DNA of 64,000 nt from Rhizobium deserti (GTDB lineage: Bacteria > Pseudomonadota > Alphaproteobacteria > Rhizobiales > Rhizobiaceae): positions 124,001 to 188,000 of the forward strand of contig NZ_SMTL01000007.1 in NCBI RefSeq assembly GCF_004358025.1, given 5' to 3'. Under the pieces are notes generated by a model that was not told the origin of the DNA, did not search any database, and was given only the letters and a program-made list of their open reading frames with translations. Position numbers and translations under genes: made by a program. Below, piece by piece: positions 16,898-25,260 of this stretch. Position 1 is the stretch's first letter; each line of letters opens with the position of its first letter.

Positions 16898-17755
16898 ATG
16901 GCCGAGAAAACCGCAGTCCCCACTAATCCGGCTTCGGCAAACTTTTCCGGCCTGCCTGTCATCGGTCTGCTGACGCTTCTGAGCCTGCCGCTGGCGGTGA
17001 TGTACGCTTACCTGTTCATCGACACGATCAGCAATTCCCAGGGGGGCTCTCTCGTGCCGAGCGAATTCACGCTCGAACACTGGCGATTTCTCTGGGAGAC
17101 CCGGCCCGGCAAGCCGAACATCTGGCTGGTGACGCTCAATACCGTCATCTTCACCTGCTGCATCACTGCGGTGACGCTGACGGTTTCCTCCATGGCCGGT
17201 TACGTCCTGTCGCGGCTCAACGTGCCGGCGCGCGGCTTTTTCCTGGCCGGCGTCATGGTTCTGCACGCATTCCCGTCAGTAACGCTGATCATCGCGATCT
17301 TCATCGTGCTCCAGTATCTCGGCCTCTACAATTCGCTGATCGGCGTGATCCTGGTAAAGGCGGCCATCGACTTGCCGCTCGGCATCTGGCTGATGAAGGG
17401 CTTTTACGACACCGTGCCCTGGGAAATCGAGATGGCGGGCGTGGTCGATGGCGCCTCGCGCTTCACGGTCTGGCGGCGCCTCGTATTGCCGCAGATCAAG
17501 CCGGCCGTCATGGCACTCGGGCTGTTTTCCTTCCTATCCGGCTGGAGCGAATTCATCCTGCCGCAGGTGCTGGCGCCGGGCGCCAGGGTGCAGGTCCTCT
17601 CAGTCTATCTCGCCGGCCTAATTGCCGACGACAATAATTTCGATTTCGGCACATTCAAAGCGGTCGGCGTCTTCTACGTCGTGCCGGTGCTGATCCTCTA
17701 TGCTTTCTTTCAGAAGCATCTCATGAACATCTACGGCGGAGGCACCAAGGGCTGA
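16898..17755 (+). CDS. ABC transporter permease, MalG/UgpE-like
   Basis: This 285-residue permease has about six membrane helices and an EAA loop EMAGVVDGASRFTVWRRLVLPQIKPA. ATG 16898 follows GAGGATG two bases after the previous stop. It is the second membrane subunit of the carbohydrate-class importer. Its TGA overlaps the ATPase start (TGATG), so the two are translationally coupled. Confidence 0.93.
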   Translation: MAEKTAVPTNPASANFSGLPVIGLLTLLSLPLAVMYAYLFIDTISNSQGGSLVPSEFTLEHWRFLWETRPGKPNIWLVTLNTVIFTCCITAVTLTVSSMAGYVLSRLNVPARGFFLAGVMVLHAFPSVTLIIAIFIVLQYLGLYNSLIGVILVKAAIDLPLGIWLMKGFYDTVPWEIEMAGVVDGASRFTVWRRLVLPQIKPAVMALGLFSFLSGWSEFILPQVLAPGARVQVLSVYLAGLIADDNNFDFGTFKAVGVFYVVPVLILYAFFQKHLMNIYGGGTKG

Positions 17756-18810
17756 TGCGTATCTTGCTCGACAAATTTTGCAAAAGCTTCGGCACCACCT
17801 CGGTCATCGAGGACATGCAGCTCGAAGTCGGTTCCGGCGAGATGCTGGCGCTGCTCGGGCCGTCGGGCTGCGGCAAATCGACGACGCTGTTTGCCATCTG
17901 CGGCATCCACCGGCCGACTTCGGGGCGCATCCTGTTCGGTGATAGGGATGTAACGAACCTGCCGAGCCAGGCGCGCAATGTCGGCGTGGTCTTCCAGTCC
18001 TACGCGCTCTATCCGCATATGACGGTCGAAGAAAATATCGGCTTTCCGCTGAAGGTGAAGCGGCTGGCGACGGCGAATATCAAACAGCAGGTGGCCGAGA
18101 TCGCCAAGCTGGTCCAGATCGACAACCTGCTTGGCCGCCGCCCGGGTCAGCTTTCCGGAGGCCAGCAGCAGCGTGTGGCGTTGGCCCGCGCGCTGATTCG
18201 CCGCCCGGACGTGCTGTTACTCGATGAGCCGCTCGCCAATCTGGACGCCAAGCTGCGGCTAGAGATGCGCTCGGAAATCCGTCGGCTGCAGAGGGAGACG
18301 GGCATTACCGCCATACTCGTTACCCACGATCAGGTGGAGGCCATGTCCATGTGCGACCGGATCGCCATCATGAACAAGGGGGAAATCGTCCAGATCGCCT
18401 CACCGTCGGACATGTACAACGACCCACGCACTGCGTTTGTGGCCGGCTTCCTCGGCAATCCACCGATTTCCTTCCTGAAGGGCAGGGCGGAACAGGGGGC
18501 TTTCGTGCTCCGCGACGGCGGCCTGAAATTGCCATTGCCGGCACTGTCCGGCATCGCCGATGGAACAGAGCTGACCCTTGGTGTTCGGCCGGAGCATTTC
18601 GGTGTCGCGGGCGGCATTCCGGTTGAGGGGAGGGTGACGTTCGCCGAGACACAAGGGCGGGAGAACCTCTATGACGTGGTCCTGCCGGACGGCTCGGTGC
18701 TGCGCTCCATCCAGCCGGTGCGCGACGACGTGAAGCCGGGCGCCCAGGTGCGTTGGATGCTGGATAGCAGCTCAACCTTCGTTTTCGCCGAAGACGGGCG
18801 GAGGCTCTGA
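17755..18810 (+). CDS. ABC transporter ATP-binding protein, MalK/UgpC-like
   Basis: This 351-residue ATPase has Walker A GPSGCGKST, the Q-loop VVFQSYALYPHMT, the signature [14 protein letters not shown], Walker B VLLLDEPLANLDAKLR and the switch His in LVTHDQVEAM. A C-terminal TOBE/MalK regulatory domain follows (about residues 240-351; LGVRPEHFGVAGG). It energises the importer encoded by 14172-17755. Start and stop both overlap neighbours as TGATG, first with the permease and then with the GDPD-LacI fusion, which ties the fusion firmly to the transporter. Confidence 0.95.
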   Translation: MRILLDKFCKSFGTTSVIEDMQLEVGSGEMLALLGPSGCGKSTTLFAICGIHRPTSGRILFGDRDVTNLPSQARNVGVVFQSYALYPHMTVEENIGFPLKVKRLATANIKQQVAEIAKLVQIDNLLGRRPGQLSGGQQQRVALARALIRRPDVLLLDEPLANLDAKLRLEMRSEIRRLQRETGITAILVTHDQVEAMSMCDRIAIMNKGEIVQIASPSDMYNDPRTAFVAGFLGNPPISFLKGRAEQGAFVLRDGGLKLPLPALSGIADGTELTLGVRPEHFGVAGGIPVEGRVTFAETQGRENLYDVVLPDGSVLRSIQPVRDDVKPGAQVRWMLDSSSTFVFAEDGRRL

Positions 18811-20549
18811 TGCGAGACTTTTCCGTCTTTTTCGACAGGTTCGGCTGGCCACAGGACAAGGGCCGGCTGCCGTTCTGCATCGGCCACCGCGGGGCGAGCG
18901 GCCATGAACGCGAAAACACGCTTGCAGCCTTTCGCCGGGCCGCACATCTCGGCGCCGAGATGTGGGAGCTCGACACCCAGATGACGGCGGACGGGGTTGT
19001 CGTCGTCTCGCATGACGACCATCTGGAGCGGGTTTTCCAGAGCGACCTGCATATTTCGCGGATCAGCTTTGCCGAACTGCGCGCCGCCGTTCCCGACGTG
19101 CCGAGCTTCGCGGAGGTCGCGACACTTGCTCGGGAAACCGGATGCGGCCTTTATGTGGAGCTGAAATCGCCTGGCACAGGGCCGCTCTGCTGGCAACATC
19201 TGAAGGACATGGAGCAGTCTTTCGCCTGTCTCGGCTCCTTCGATATCGCCCAAGTGCGGGAGTTGCGCGAATTGGGATGCGACTATCCGCTGGCGGTGCT
19301 GGTCCGTGTCGGCCAGGATCCGCACCCGGCGGGCGAGGCGGCAGGCGCCGATATCCTGCATCTCTGCTGGGAAAGAGCGAGCGACACGCCGCAGGAACTC
19401 GTCACCGAAGCGCTGATCGGCCGGGCTTTTGCCGATGGCAAGGAATTGGTGCTCTGGCACGAGGAGCGGCCCGACATACTCAAGGATCTGATGCTGCTGC
19501 CAGTTCTCGGCATCTGCACCGATCTTCCCGACCTGATGCGCGCACAGGACATCACCGCCAGCCCGCGCGAGATGCGCCGCGTTACCTCCTTCGATGTGGC
19601 TCGAGCGGCCGGTGTGTCACGCGCCGCCGTGTCACGCGCTTTCACGCCCGATGCCAGCGTGTCGCAAAAGACGCGCGAGAAAGTCTACCAGGCGGCTAAA
19701 GATCTTGGCTACCGAGTGAATTACCTTGCCCGCAGCCTGACCAACAAGCGCTCCGATCTTGTCGGGTTGGTCGCGGCAGGCCTGGACAATCCTTTCCGCA
19801 CCCAGCAGCTCGAAAACCTCGCCCGCGCCCTCATTGCGCGCAATTACCGGCCGATCCTGCTGCCGACGTCTCAGCATGCCGACAGCGCAACCGTGATCGG
19901 CCAGCTCCTTCATTATGCTGTGTCCGGCGTGGTGATCACCTCGGATGCGCCGCCTTCACATATTTTCGAGGAATGTGCGACCGAGGCAGTGCCAATCGTG
20001 CTGATCAACAAGGGCGAGGATTTCCCGTTCGTCGACCGGGTCGTATCCGACGATCGCACGGCAGGCTACAGCGCCGCCGATCACCTGCTGGAGAGTGGTG
20101 CAACGAGACTGGCGGTGGTTGCGGGTACCGCCGTTTCCTATTCCGCGCGACGACGCGCTGAAGCCTTCTTGAGCCATTGCGCATCCTTGGGAGTGGAGGC
20201 GTCGCTTATCCCCGTTGCGATTAATGACTATCAGCACGGGCACGGCGTGGCGGAGCAAATGCTCGACCTGCGCATCGATGGCGTGTTTTCCGTCAACGAC
20301 TACATGGCCTGCGGTGTCGTCGACGGACTTTCCAAGACAGGCAAGGCGGGCCGGTCGATCAAGGTCATCGGCCATGACAACATTCCTCAAGCTGCGTGGG
20401 CGGCCTATGACCTCACCACTTTCCTGCAGCCCTCCGACCTGCAGGCGGAACAGGTGATAGAGCTATTGACCAGCCGGATGGCGGAACCCGACATCGTGGC
20501 CCGCGTCGAATTCACGCCAGTGACCCTTATCAAGAGAAGAAGTGCCTGA
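18810..20549 (+). CDS. glycerophosphodiester phosphodiesterase fused to a LacI-family regulator
   Basis: This 579-residue protein has two unrelated modules in one uninterrupted frame. Residues 1-250 are a GDPD/PI-PLC-fold domain with active-site motifs GHRGASGHERENTLAAF, WELDTQMTADGVVVVSHDD and YVELKSPG, so the catalytic residues look intact. From about residue 258 a LacI-type helix-turn-helix begins (VTSFDVARAAGVSRAAVSRAF, hinge GYRVNYLARSL), with a periplasmic-binding-like sensor domain to the end (about 315-579). It overlaps both neighbours as TGATG. The enzyme part would cleave a phosphodiester taken up by the ABC importer, and the repressor part could sense substrate or product. I know of no standard protein with this architecture. 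Confidence 0.9.
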   Translation: MRDFSVFFDRFGWPQDKGRLPFCIGHRGASGHERENTLAAFRRAAHLGAEMWELDTQMTADGVVVVSHDDHLERVFQSDLHISRISFAELRAAVPDVPSFAEVATLARETGCGLYVELKSPGTGPLCWQHLKDMEQSFACLGSFDIAQVRELRELGCDYPLAVLVRVGQDPHPAGEAAGADILHLCWERASDTPQELVTEALIGRAFADGKELVLWHEERPDILKDLMLLPVLGICTDLPDLMRAQDITASPREMRRVTSFDVARAAGVSRAAVSRAFTPDASVSQKTREKVYQAAKDLGYRVNYLARSLTNKRSDLVGLVAAGLDNPFRTQQLENLARALIARNYRPILLPTSQHADSATVIGQLLHYAVSGVVITSDAPPSHIFEECATEAVPIVLINKGEDFPFVDRVVSDDRTAGYSAADHLLESGATRLAVVAGTAVSYSARRRAEAFLSHCASLGVEASLIPVAINDYQHGHGVAEQMLDLRIDGVFSVNDYMACGVVDGLSKTGKAGRSIKVIGHDNIPQAAWAAYDLTTFLQPSDLQAEQVIELLTSRMAEPDIVARVEFTPVTLIKRRSA

Positions 20550-21373
20550 TGACATCCTTGCTTGACGCGAACGCGCTTCAAAGGCGCCTGGAATCTGCAA
20601 TCTCCGTTGCCCGGCATGTGGGCGAGCGAGCTGCTACCCTTCGCGCTCAGGCGCAACCGGGGATGCTGGAGGTGGAAAGCAAGGGTCTGCAAGACTTCGT
20701 CACGGTCGTTGACAAAGAGGCCGAGGCAACCATCCGCCAGGCTTTGCTCGGCGCCTTTCCCAACGACTCCTTCATGGGCGAGGAAGGTGGCGGCCTGTCT
20801 GGAAGCGCCGGCACATGGGTCGTCGATCCGATCGACGGAACAACCAATTACATCCGCGGCTTCCGTCATTGGGGCGTGTCGATTGCCTTCATCGCCGGCG
20901 GCGAGATCCTGATCGGCGTCATCTACGATGCGACCCAGAACAAGGTGTTCCATGCGGTCCGCGGCAAGGGCGCCTTCAAGGATGACCAGCCGATTTCGGT
21001 TGCATCGACCACCGATCCCGCTCGCGCCATCGTCATTCTCGGCCATTCGCGCCGAACCGAATTCGAAGAATATCTGGCTGTCTCGCGCAGGCTCTATGAG
21101 CGGGGGATCGATTACAGACGCATGGGCGCAGCGGCCATTGGGCTGGTGCGCGTGGCGGAAGGCATTTCCGACCTGTATTACGAGCGGCATCTCGCGGTCT
21201 GGGACATGCTGGCCGGCATTCTTATCGCCTCCGAAGCCGGTGCGACGGTGGCAGTTCCGCCGCTTGATGCGCTTTTGCACGATGGCGGCCCGGTAGTTGC
21301 ATGTTCCCCTGGATTGGCGGGCGAATTCGCTTTCCTGATGGAGTTCGACGGAATGACCACGGCTGCTGAATGA
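20549..21373 (+). CDS. inositol-monophosphatase-family sugar-phosphate phosphatase
   Basis: This 274-residue protein belongs to the Mg-dependent, lithium-sensitive phosphatase family (IMPase/HisN/CysQ). The metal motifs are GEEGG (about residue 76), DPIDGTTNYIRGF (about 92-104) and the late WDMLAG. It starts at ATG 20549, inside the stop of the GDPD-LacI gene. Paired with a phosphodiesterase, it would remove the phosphate from the monoester left after phosphodiester cleavage. This is the role of AccG after AccF in agrocinopine use, or of IMPase on inositol phosphate from glycerophosphoinositol. The substrate is inferred only. Confidence 0.88.
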   Translation: MTSLLDANALQRRLESAISVARHVGERAATLRAQAQPGMLEVESKGLQDFVTVVDKEAEATIRQALLGAFPNDSFMGEEGGGLSGSAGTWVVDPIDGTTNYIRGFRHWGVSIAFIAGGEILIGVIYDATQNKVFHAVRGKGAFKDDQPISVASTTDPARAIVILGHSRRTEFEEYLAVSRRLYERGIDYRRMGAAAIGLVRVAEGISDLYYERHLAVWDMLAGILIASEAGATVAVPPLDALLHDGGPVVACSPGLAGEFAFLMEFDGMTTAAE

Positions 21374-21461
21374 TTGGCAGACGGATTGACCATGGCGGTT
21401 GGGAGGTGAATGTATAGACTGGATCAACCGAAGTCCCACCGCCTTTGCCAAGCGATATGTG

Positions 21462-22505
21462 ATGCCGTCTGAAGATCGAAAAAAGAGCCGCGTGACGCTC
21501 CTCGATGTAGCGCAGGTGGCGCATGTTTCGCGCGCCACAGCCTCGCTCGTCATTCGCAAGAGCCCGCTGGTGGGCGTTGAAACGCGGGCCCGGGTCGAGG
21601 CGGCGATGCGGCAACTTGGTTATGTCTACAATATGGGTGCCGCTCGTCTGAGGGCAGAGCGCAGCAACACGGTCGGCGTGGTCGTTCCCAACCTGACCAA
21701 TCCCTTCTTTGCAGAACTTCTTTCCGGCATAGAGGCCGTGATCGATGCCGCCGATATGGTCGTGATCCTCGCCAATAGCGGCGACCAGGTCGACCGCCAG
21801 GACACGCTGATGCGCCGCATGCGCGAACATGGGGTTGATGGTATTATTCTGTGTCCAGCGGCCGGTACGCAGGCGAACGCCCTTGTCAAAGTTGCGGAAT
21901 GGGAACTCCCGCTGGTGCAGGCGCTGCGGTCGATCTCGGAAGAAGTAGATTACGCTGGCGCCGACTATGCGGCCGGCACGCGCCAGGCCGTCGACTATCT
22001 TGCCTCTCTCGGCCACCGGGCCATTGCCTTTGCGGTCCACGGCGCGGTTCATTCGGCTTACATCGAGCGGGTTGAAGGCTTTCAGGCGGCGATGAAGGCA
22101 CACGGCTTGAACGCCGACCTGATCATCCGTGTGCCCGACCAGACAGCCCAAATTCCAGGCGCTGCACATCTCCTGTTCCAGCAGAAGCAGAACCCGACCG
22201 CGGTTCTCTGCTTCAACGACGTGGTGGCACTTGGCCTTTCTGCCGGTCTTTACGATCGGGGGCTGAGGATCGGTGAAAACTTTTCGCTGGTCGGCTTCGA
22301 CGATGTCGCCGATGCGGAGATGATGCGGCCTCGCCTCAGTTCGGTCTCAACAGAACCAGTGACGATCGGCGAAAATGTTGCTCGGCTGCTGCTCGATCGC
22401 CTTTCGGAGCCCCTGCGGCCGGCAAGGCGTGTGGTAACGGAAACCCGCCTGCATGTGCGTCAATCCTGCGCACCGGTTCTGAACAGGGCAGGAGCGGGCA
22501 CCTGA
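21462..22505 (+). CDS. LacI-family transcriptional regulator
   Basis: This 347-residue repressor has a LacI helix-turn-helix (VTLLDVAQVAHVSRATASLVIRKS, hinge GYVYNMGAARLRAERS) and a sugar-binding-like sensor domain (VGVVVPNLTNPFFAELLSGIE to the end). The ATG at 21462 begins just before the HTH; an upstream frame from 21399 is less likely. It follows the phosphatase by 88 bases and is probably a second regulator of the 14172-21373 operon. Its last 46 bases overlap the 3' end of the convergent LysR-like gene. Confidence 0.9.
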   Translation: MPSEDRKKSRVTLLDVAQVAHVSRATASLVIRKSPLVGVETRARVEAAMRQLGYVYNMGAARLRAERSNTVGVVVPNLTNPFFAELLSGIEAVIDAADMVVILANSGDQVDRQDTLMRRMREHGVDGIILCPAAGTQANALVKVAEWELPLVQALRSISEEVDYAGADYAAGTRQAVDYLASLGHRAIAFAVHGAVHSAYIERVEGFQAAMKAHGLNADLIIRVPDQTAQIPGAAHLLFQQKQNPTAVLCFNDVVALGLSAGLYDRGLRIGENFSLVGFDDVADAEMMRPRLSSVSTEPVTIGENVARLLLDRLSEPLRPARRVVTETRLHVRQSCAPVLNRAGAGT

Positions 22506-23719
22506 GGGGCTATTTCGGCCGGGTGCAAGAGACCCGCCTCCGCCAGGATTGTCTGAACCAGTTCGGCGAGCTGGGCGCTGTTGTCGCCTTTCCTCCAGGC
22601 GAGCGAAAGCTGCATGTCATAGGCGGCTGGAAGAATTGTTGCGGCCATGTTGTTGTCGAGGCCGGAGATGGCCCATTGAGGCAGCAGGGCGATATAGCCA
22701 TGGTCGAGCACAAGATTGGCGATCACCGGAATAGAATCGGTCTCTACGTAAGACAGACGAACTCGCTCGTCGGCCCCCAGCACGTCCTCGCTGAAAGCTG
22801 AGAACTTCTGCCTCAGCCCGCTCTTCAGGCTTGGCAAGGCGATCGGCGCAGCCATCAGAAAACGGCCGAAGTCCGTGCCCGATGCGTCAATGACATGTCG
22901 GGGTCCCACCAGGGCCAGGCTAGCGCGCGAGATGACCCGATGATCGAGCCCGTAGGGGAGATCGGCCGTATCGACGATCACCATGTCGTAGATACGGTTG
23001 CTCAATCCGGATAGCAGCTCTTCTGCGCTGCCGCTCGAAATGTAGAGGGGGTTGCGGGCCTGTCGCCGCGGCCATTCGGCAGCGAGCCTTGCCAGGATCC
23101 TGGCAATCAGGCTCTCGCGACCGAGTGGTGCCACCGAGCCGAGATTGCTGGTCGAGGCGGATCGCCGGAAATGGTCGTCAGCCCGCTCAGAAATGCGCAA
23201 CCAGATCTTTTCAAGATCCTCGACCAGCGCCAGAACAGCCTGTCCTGCAAGGGTCGGCACGGCACCGGTGGCAGTTCTCTGCAAGAGCGTCAGGCCGAGA
23301 CAGGTTTCAAGGTTCTTCAGCTGCCGGGTCAATTGCGGCTGTCCCATGCCGATTTGTACGGCTGCGCTCCGGATGCTGCCTGTCCTGGCGACGATGATGA
23401 AGCGGGACAAGGTTAGCAGCGAGACCGACATACGGGCTGCATGGCGCTCGGCGCCCATGACCTCGACTTTCGGTGAAAGCCTAGCAAGCCGGATGATCAA
23501 ATCCGCGGCGCCTGAAAGGTCGCGCGCGAGGCGCCGTCCCTCCAGCGTTGGCAGGATCCGATTGCCGGCGGAACTCGTCAGCGGCGTCGCAAGCCAGGAC
23601 TGCAGGCGCGACATAGCTGCGGACACGCTGGCGACAGGCCTGTCCAGGCAGCGGGCCGTGTCGCGAACGCTGCCGTTTTGAAGCACATGCTGCGCAATCA
23701 GCAGCGAGGAGAGGTTCAT
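22460..23719 (-). CDS. LysR-like regulator with two tandem winged-helix domains
   Basis: This protein of about 419 residues is roughly 110 longer than a normal LysR. Residues 1-70 already form a LysR-like winged helix (NLSSLLIAQHVLQNGSVRDTARCLDRPVASVSAAM, ending LPTLEGRRLARDL). A second, more canonical one follows at about 97-160 (LLTLSRFIIVARTGSIRSAAVQIGMGQPQLTRQLKNLE, ending VPTLAGQAVL), then the co-inducer domain (about 190-400). Start ATG 23719 is the most natural; upstream ATG 23764 is possible. It is divergent from the hydantoinase/urocanase-like operon, which it probably controls. Its 3' end overlaps the LacI gene by 46 bases. Confidence 0.82.
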   Translation of the reverse strand: MNLSSLLIAQHVLQNGSVRDTARCLDRPVASVSAAMSRLQSWLATPLTSSAGNRILPTLEGRRLARDLSGAADLIIRLARLSPKVEVMGAERHAARMSVSLLTLSRFIIVARTGSIRSAAVQIGMGQPQLTRQLKNLETCLGLTLLQRTATGAVPTLAGQAVLALVEDLEKIWLRISERADDHFRRSASTSNLGSVAPLGRESLIARILARLAAEWPRRQARNPLYISSGSAEELLSGLSNRIYDMVIVDTADLPYGLDHRVISRASLALVGPRHVIDASGTDFGRFLMAAPIALPSLKSGLRQKFSAFSEDVLGADERVRLSYVETDSIPVIANLVLDHGYIALLPQWAISGLDNNMAATILPAAYDMQLSLAWRKGDNSAQLAELVQTILAEAGLLHPAEIAPQVPAPALFRTGAQD

Positions 23720-23774
23720 GGCTGTCACTTTCTGCCAAGGGCCGGAAGGCGTCGGAGCCGGCATAGTTCGTTCA

Positions 23775-23789
23775 GGATATGAGATATCC
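23775..23789. promoter_or_regulatory. dyad GGATAT-GAG-ATATCC in the divergent promoter region
   Basis: This is a perfect 6-bp inverted repeat with a 3-base spacer, in the 143-base region between the LysR-like gene (start 23719) and the hydantoinase gene (start 23863). It is a candidate binding site for the double-HTH regulator. Confidence 0.4.
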
Positions 23790-23862
23790 CGACCTCCTGT
23801 AAATTCTCTTATCGTCAGCATGACCAGCAGGCATCAACGAGTCGATCAAGGAGACAGCGCAG

Positions 23863-25260
23863 ATGTCGGATTTCGATCTTGTGCTAAAAGGGACCCTGGT
23901 GCTGGCGGACCGACTTGTACCGCAGGGCTTTGTCGCAGTTCGAGATGGGCTCGTGGCGGCTCTGGGCGAGGGAACCGCGCCGCATGCACGCGAACGGCAT
24001 GATCTCGGCAATGCGCTGATCTTCCCGGGCGTGATCGATGCGCAGGTCCACTCGTTGTCGCAGAAAAACCAGGAAGACTTCATCTGGTCGACACGCTCTG
24101 CGGCAGCAGGTGGCGTAACCACGATCGTCGACATGCCCTATGACGAAGGCAATCTGATCTGCTCTGCCGATGCCGTTCGCAGCAAGGTGGTGCACGGCGA
24201 GAGCCAGGCACGTGTCGACTTCGCGCTTTACGGGACGGTCGATCCGCAAGAGGGATCGAAGCGGATCCTCGAGCAGGTCGAGGCCGGCGTCGCCGCCTTC
24301 AAATTCTCCACTTTCGGAACCGACCCGAAACGTTTTCCGCGCATCTTTGCACCTTTGATGGCGGAATGCTTCGCAGCGATTGCCCCGACTGGCCTTGCGG
24401 CAGGCGTGCACAACGAAAACGACGAATATGTCCGCTGGGCGATGGATCGGGTGAAGGCGTCCGGCATCACCGATTACCGCGCCCACGAAATGTCGCGCCC
24501 TCCGCTCACCGAGCTGCTGGCGATGACGGAGATCTACGAGATCGGCGCAGCGACCGGCTGCCCGGCGCATGTGGTTCACTGCTCGCTCGGCCGCGGCTAC
24601 GAGATCGCCGCCGGCTACCGGGCGCAAGGGCACAGGGCGACGGTGGAATGCCTGATCCACTACCTGACGCTCGACAGCGAAACCGATGCCAAGCGGCTCG
24701 GCGGCCGCTCCAAATGTAATCCGCCGATCCGACCACGAGCAGAGGTGGAGACGCTCTGGCGCCATCTGGCCGCCGGCAGTGTGACTCTGCTGTCCACCGA
24801 CCATGTCAGTTGGTCGCTGGACCGCAAGACCGATCCTAACATGCTTGCCAATGCGTCCGGCCTGCCGGGGCTTGAAGCCATCCTTCCCCTTTTCGTCAAA
24901 GGTGCTTTGGAGCGCGGCGTGCCGCTGACCTGGGCCGCAAGACTGATGGCGCTCAATCCCGCCCGGCATTTCCGCATCGACCATCTGAAAGGGGCGCTGG
25001 AGATCGGCAAGCATGCGGACATCGCCGTACTGACGCCTGAAGAGTATGTCTTCGACGCTTCCAAAACGGGCAATACTGTCGTCGGCTGGTCGCCCTATGA
25101 CGGCATGACGCTGCCCTACAAGGTGGCCGCCACCTATCTGCGCGGCCAACTGGTCTATGACGGCACAAAGGTTCTGGCGGAACCGGGCAATGGCCGTTTC
25201 GTGCGCCCGCCGAACAGTCTTGCGCTTCCGGTGCCGCCGCTGCATGGAGTTTTCGCATGA
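23863..25260 (+). CDS. hydantoinase/allantoinase-family cyclic amidohydrolase
   Basis: This 465-residue TIM-barrel amidohydrolase is of the dihydroorotase/hydantoinase/allantoinase group. The usual first metal motif D-x-H-x-H reads DAQVHS, so the first His is Gln. The other ligands appear kept: the carbamylated Lys in AAFKFST, HNEN, HVVHCS and the Asp in LLSTDHV. It would open a hydantoin-type ring to an N-carbamoyl amino acid. It begins a four-gene operon with an overlapping carbamoylase (ATGA at 25257), a DUF917 protein and a urocanase-like protein. In that setting hydantoin-5-propionate is a plausible substrate. Confidence 0.85.
   Translation: MSDFDLVLKGTLVLADRLVPQGFVAVRDGLVAALGEGTAPHARERHDLGNALIFPGVIDAQVHSLSQKNQEDFIWSTRSAAAGGVTTIVDMPYDEGNLICSADAVRSKVVHGESQARVDFALYGTVDPQEGSKRILEQVEAGVAAFKFSTFGTDPKRFPRIFAPLMAECFAAIAPTGLAAGVHNENDEYVRWAMDRVKASGITDYRAHEMSRPPLTELLAMTEIYEIGAATGCPAHVVHCSLGRGYEIAAGYRAQGHRATVECLIHYLTLDSETDAKRLGGRSKCNPPIRPRAEVETLWRHLAAGSVTLLSTDHVSWSLDRKTDPNMLANASGLPGLEAILPLFVKGALERGVPLTWAARLMALNPARHFRIDHLKGALEIGKHADIAVLTPEEYVFDASKTGNTVVGWSPYDGMTLPYKVAATYLRGQLVYDGTKVLAEPGNGRFVRPPNSLALPVPPLHGVFA

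Noticed and set aside
23052-23681. Plus-strand frame of 209 codons opposite the double-HTH LysR gene
   Set aside because: Antisense to a gene with two recognisable HTH domains; its product is Arg/Ser-rich without a fold.
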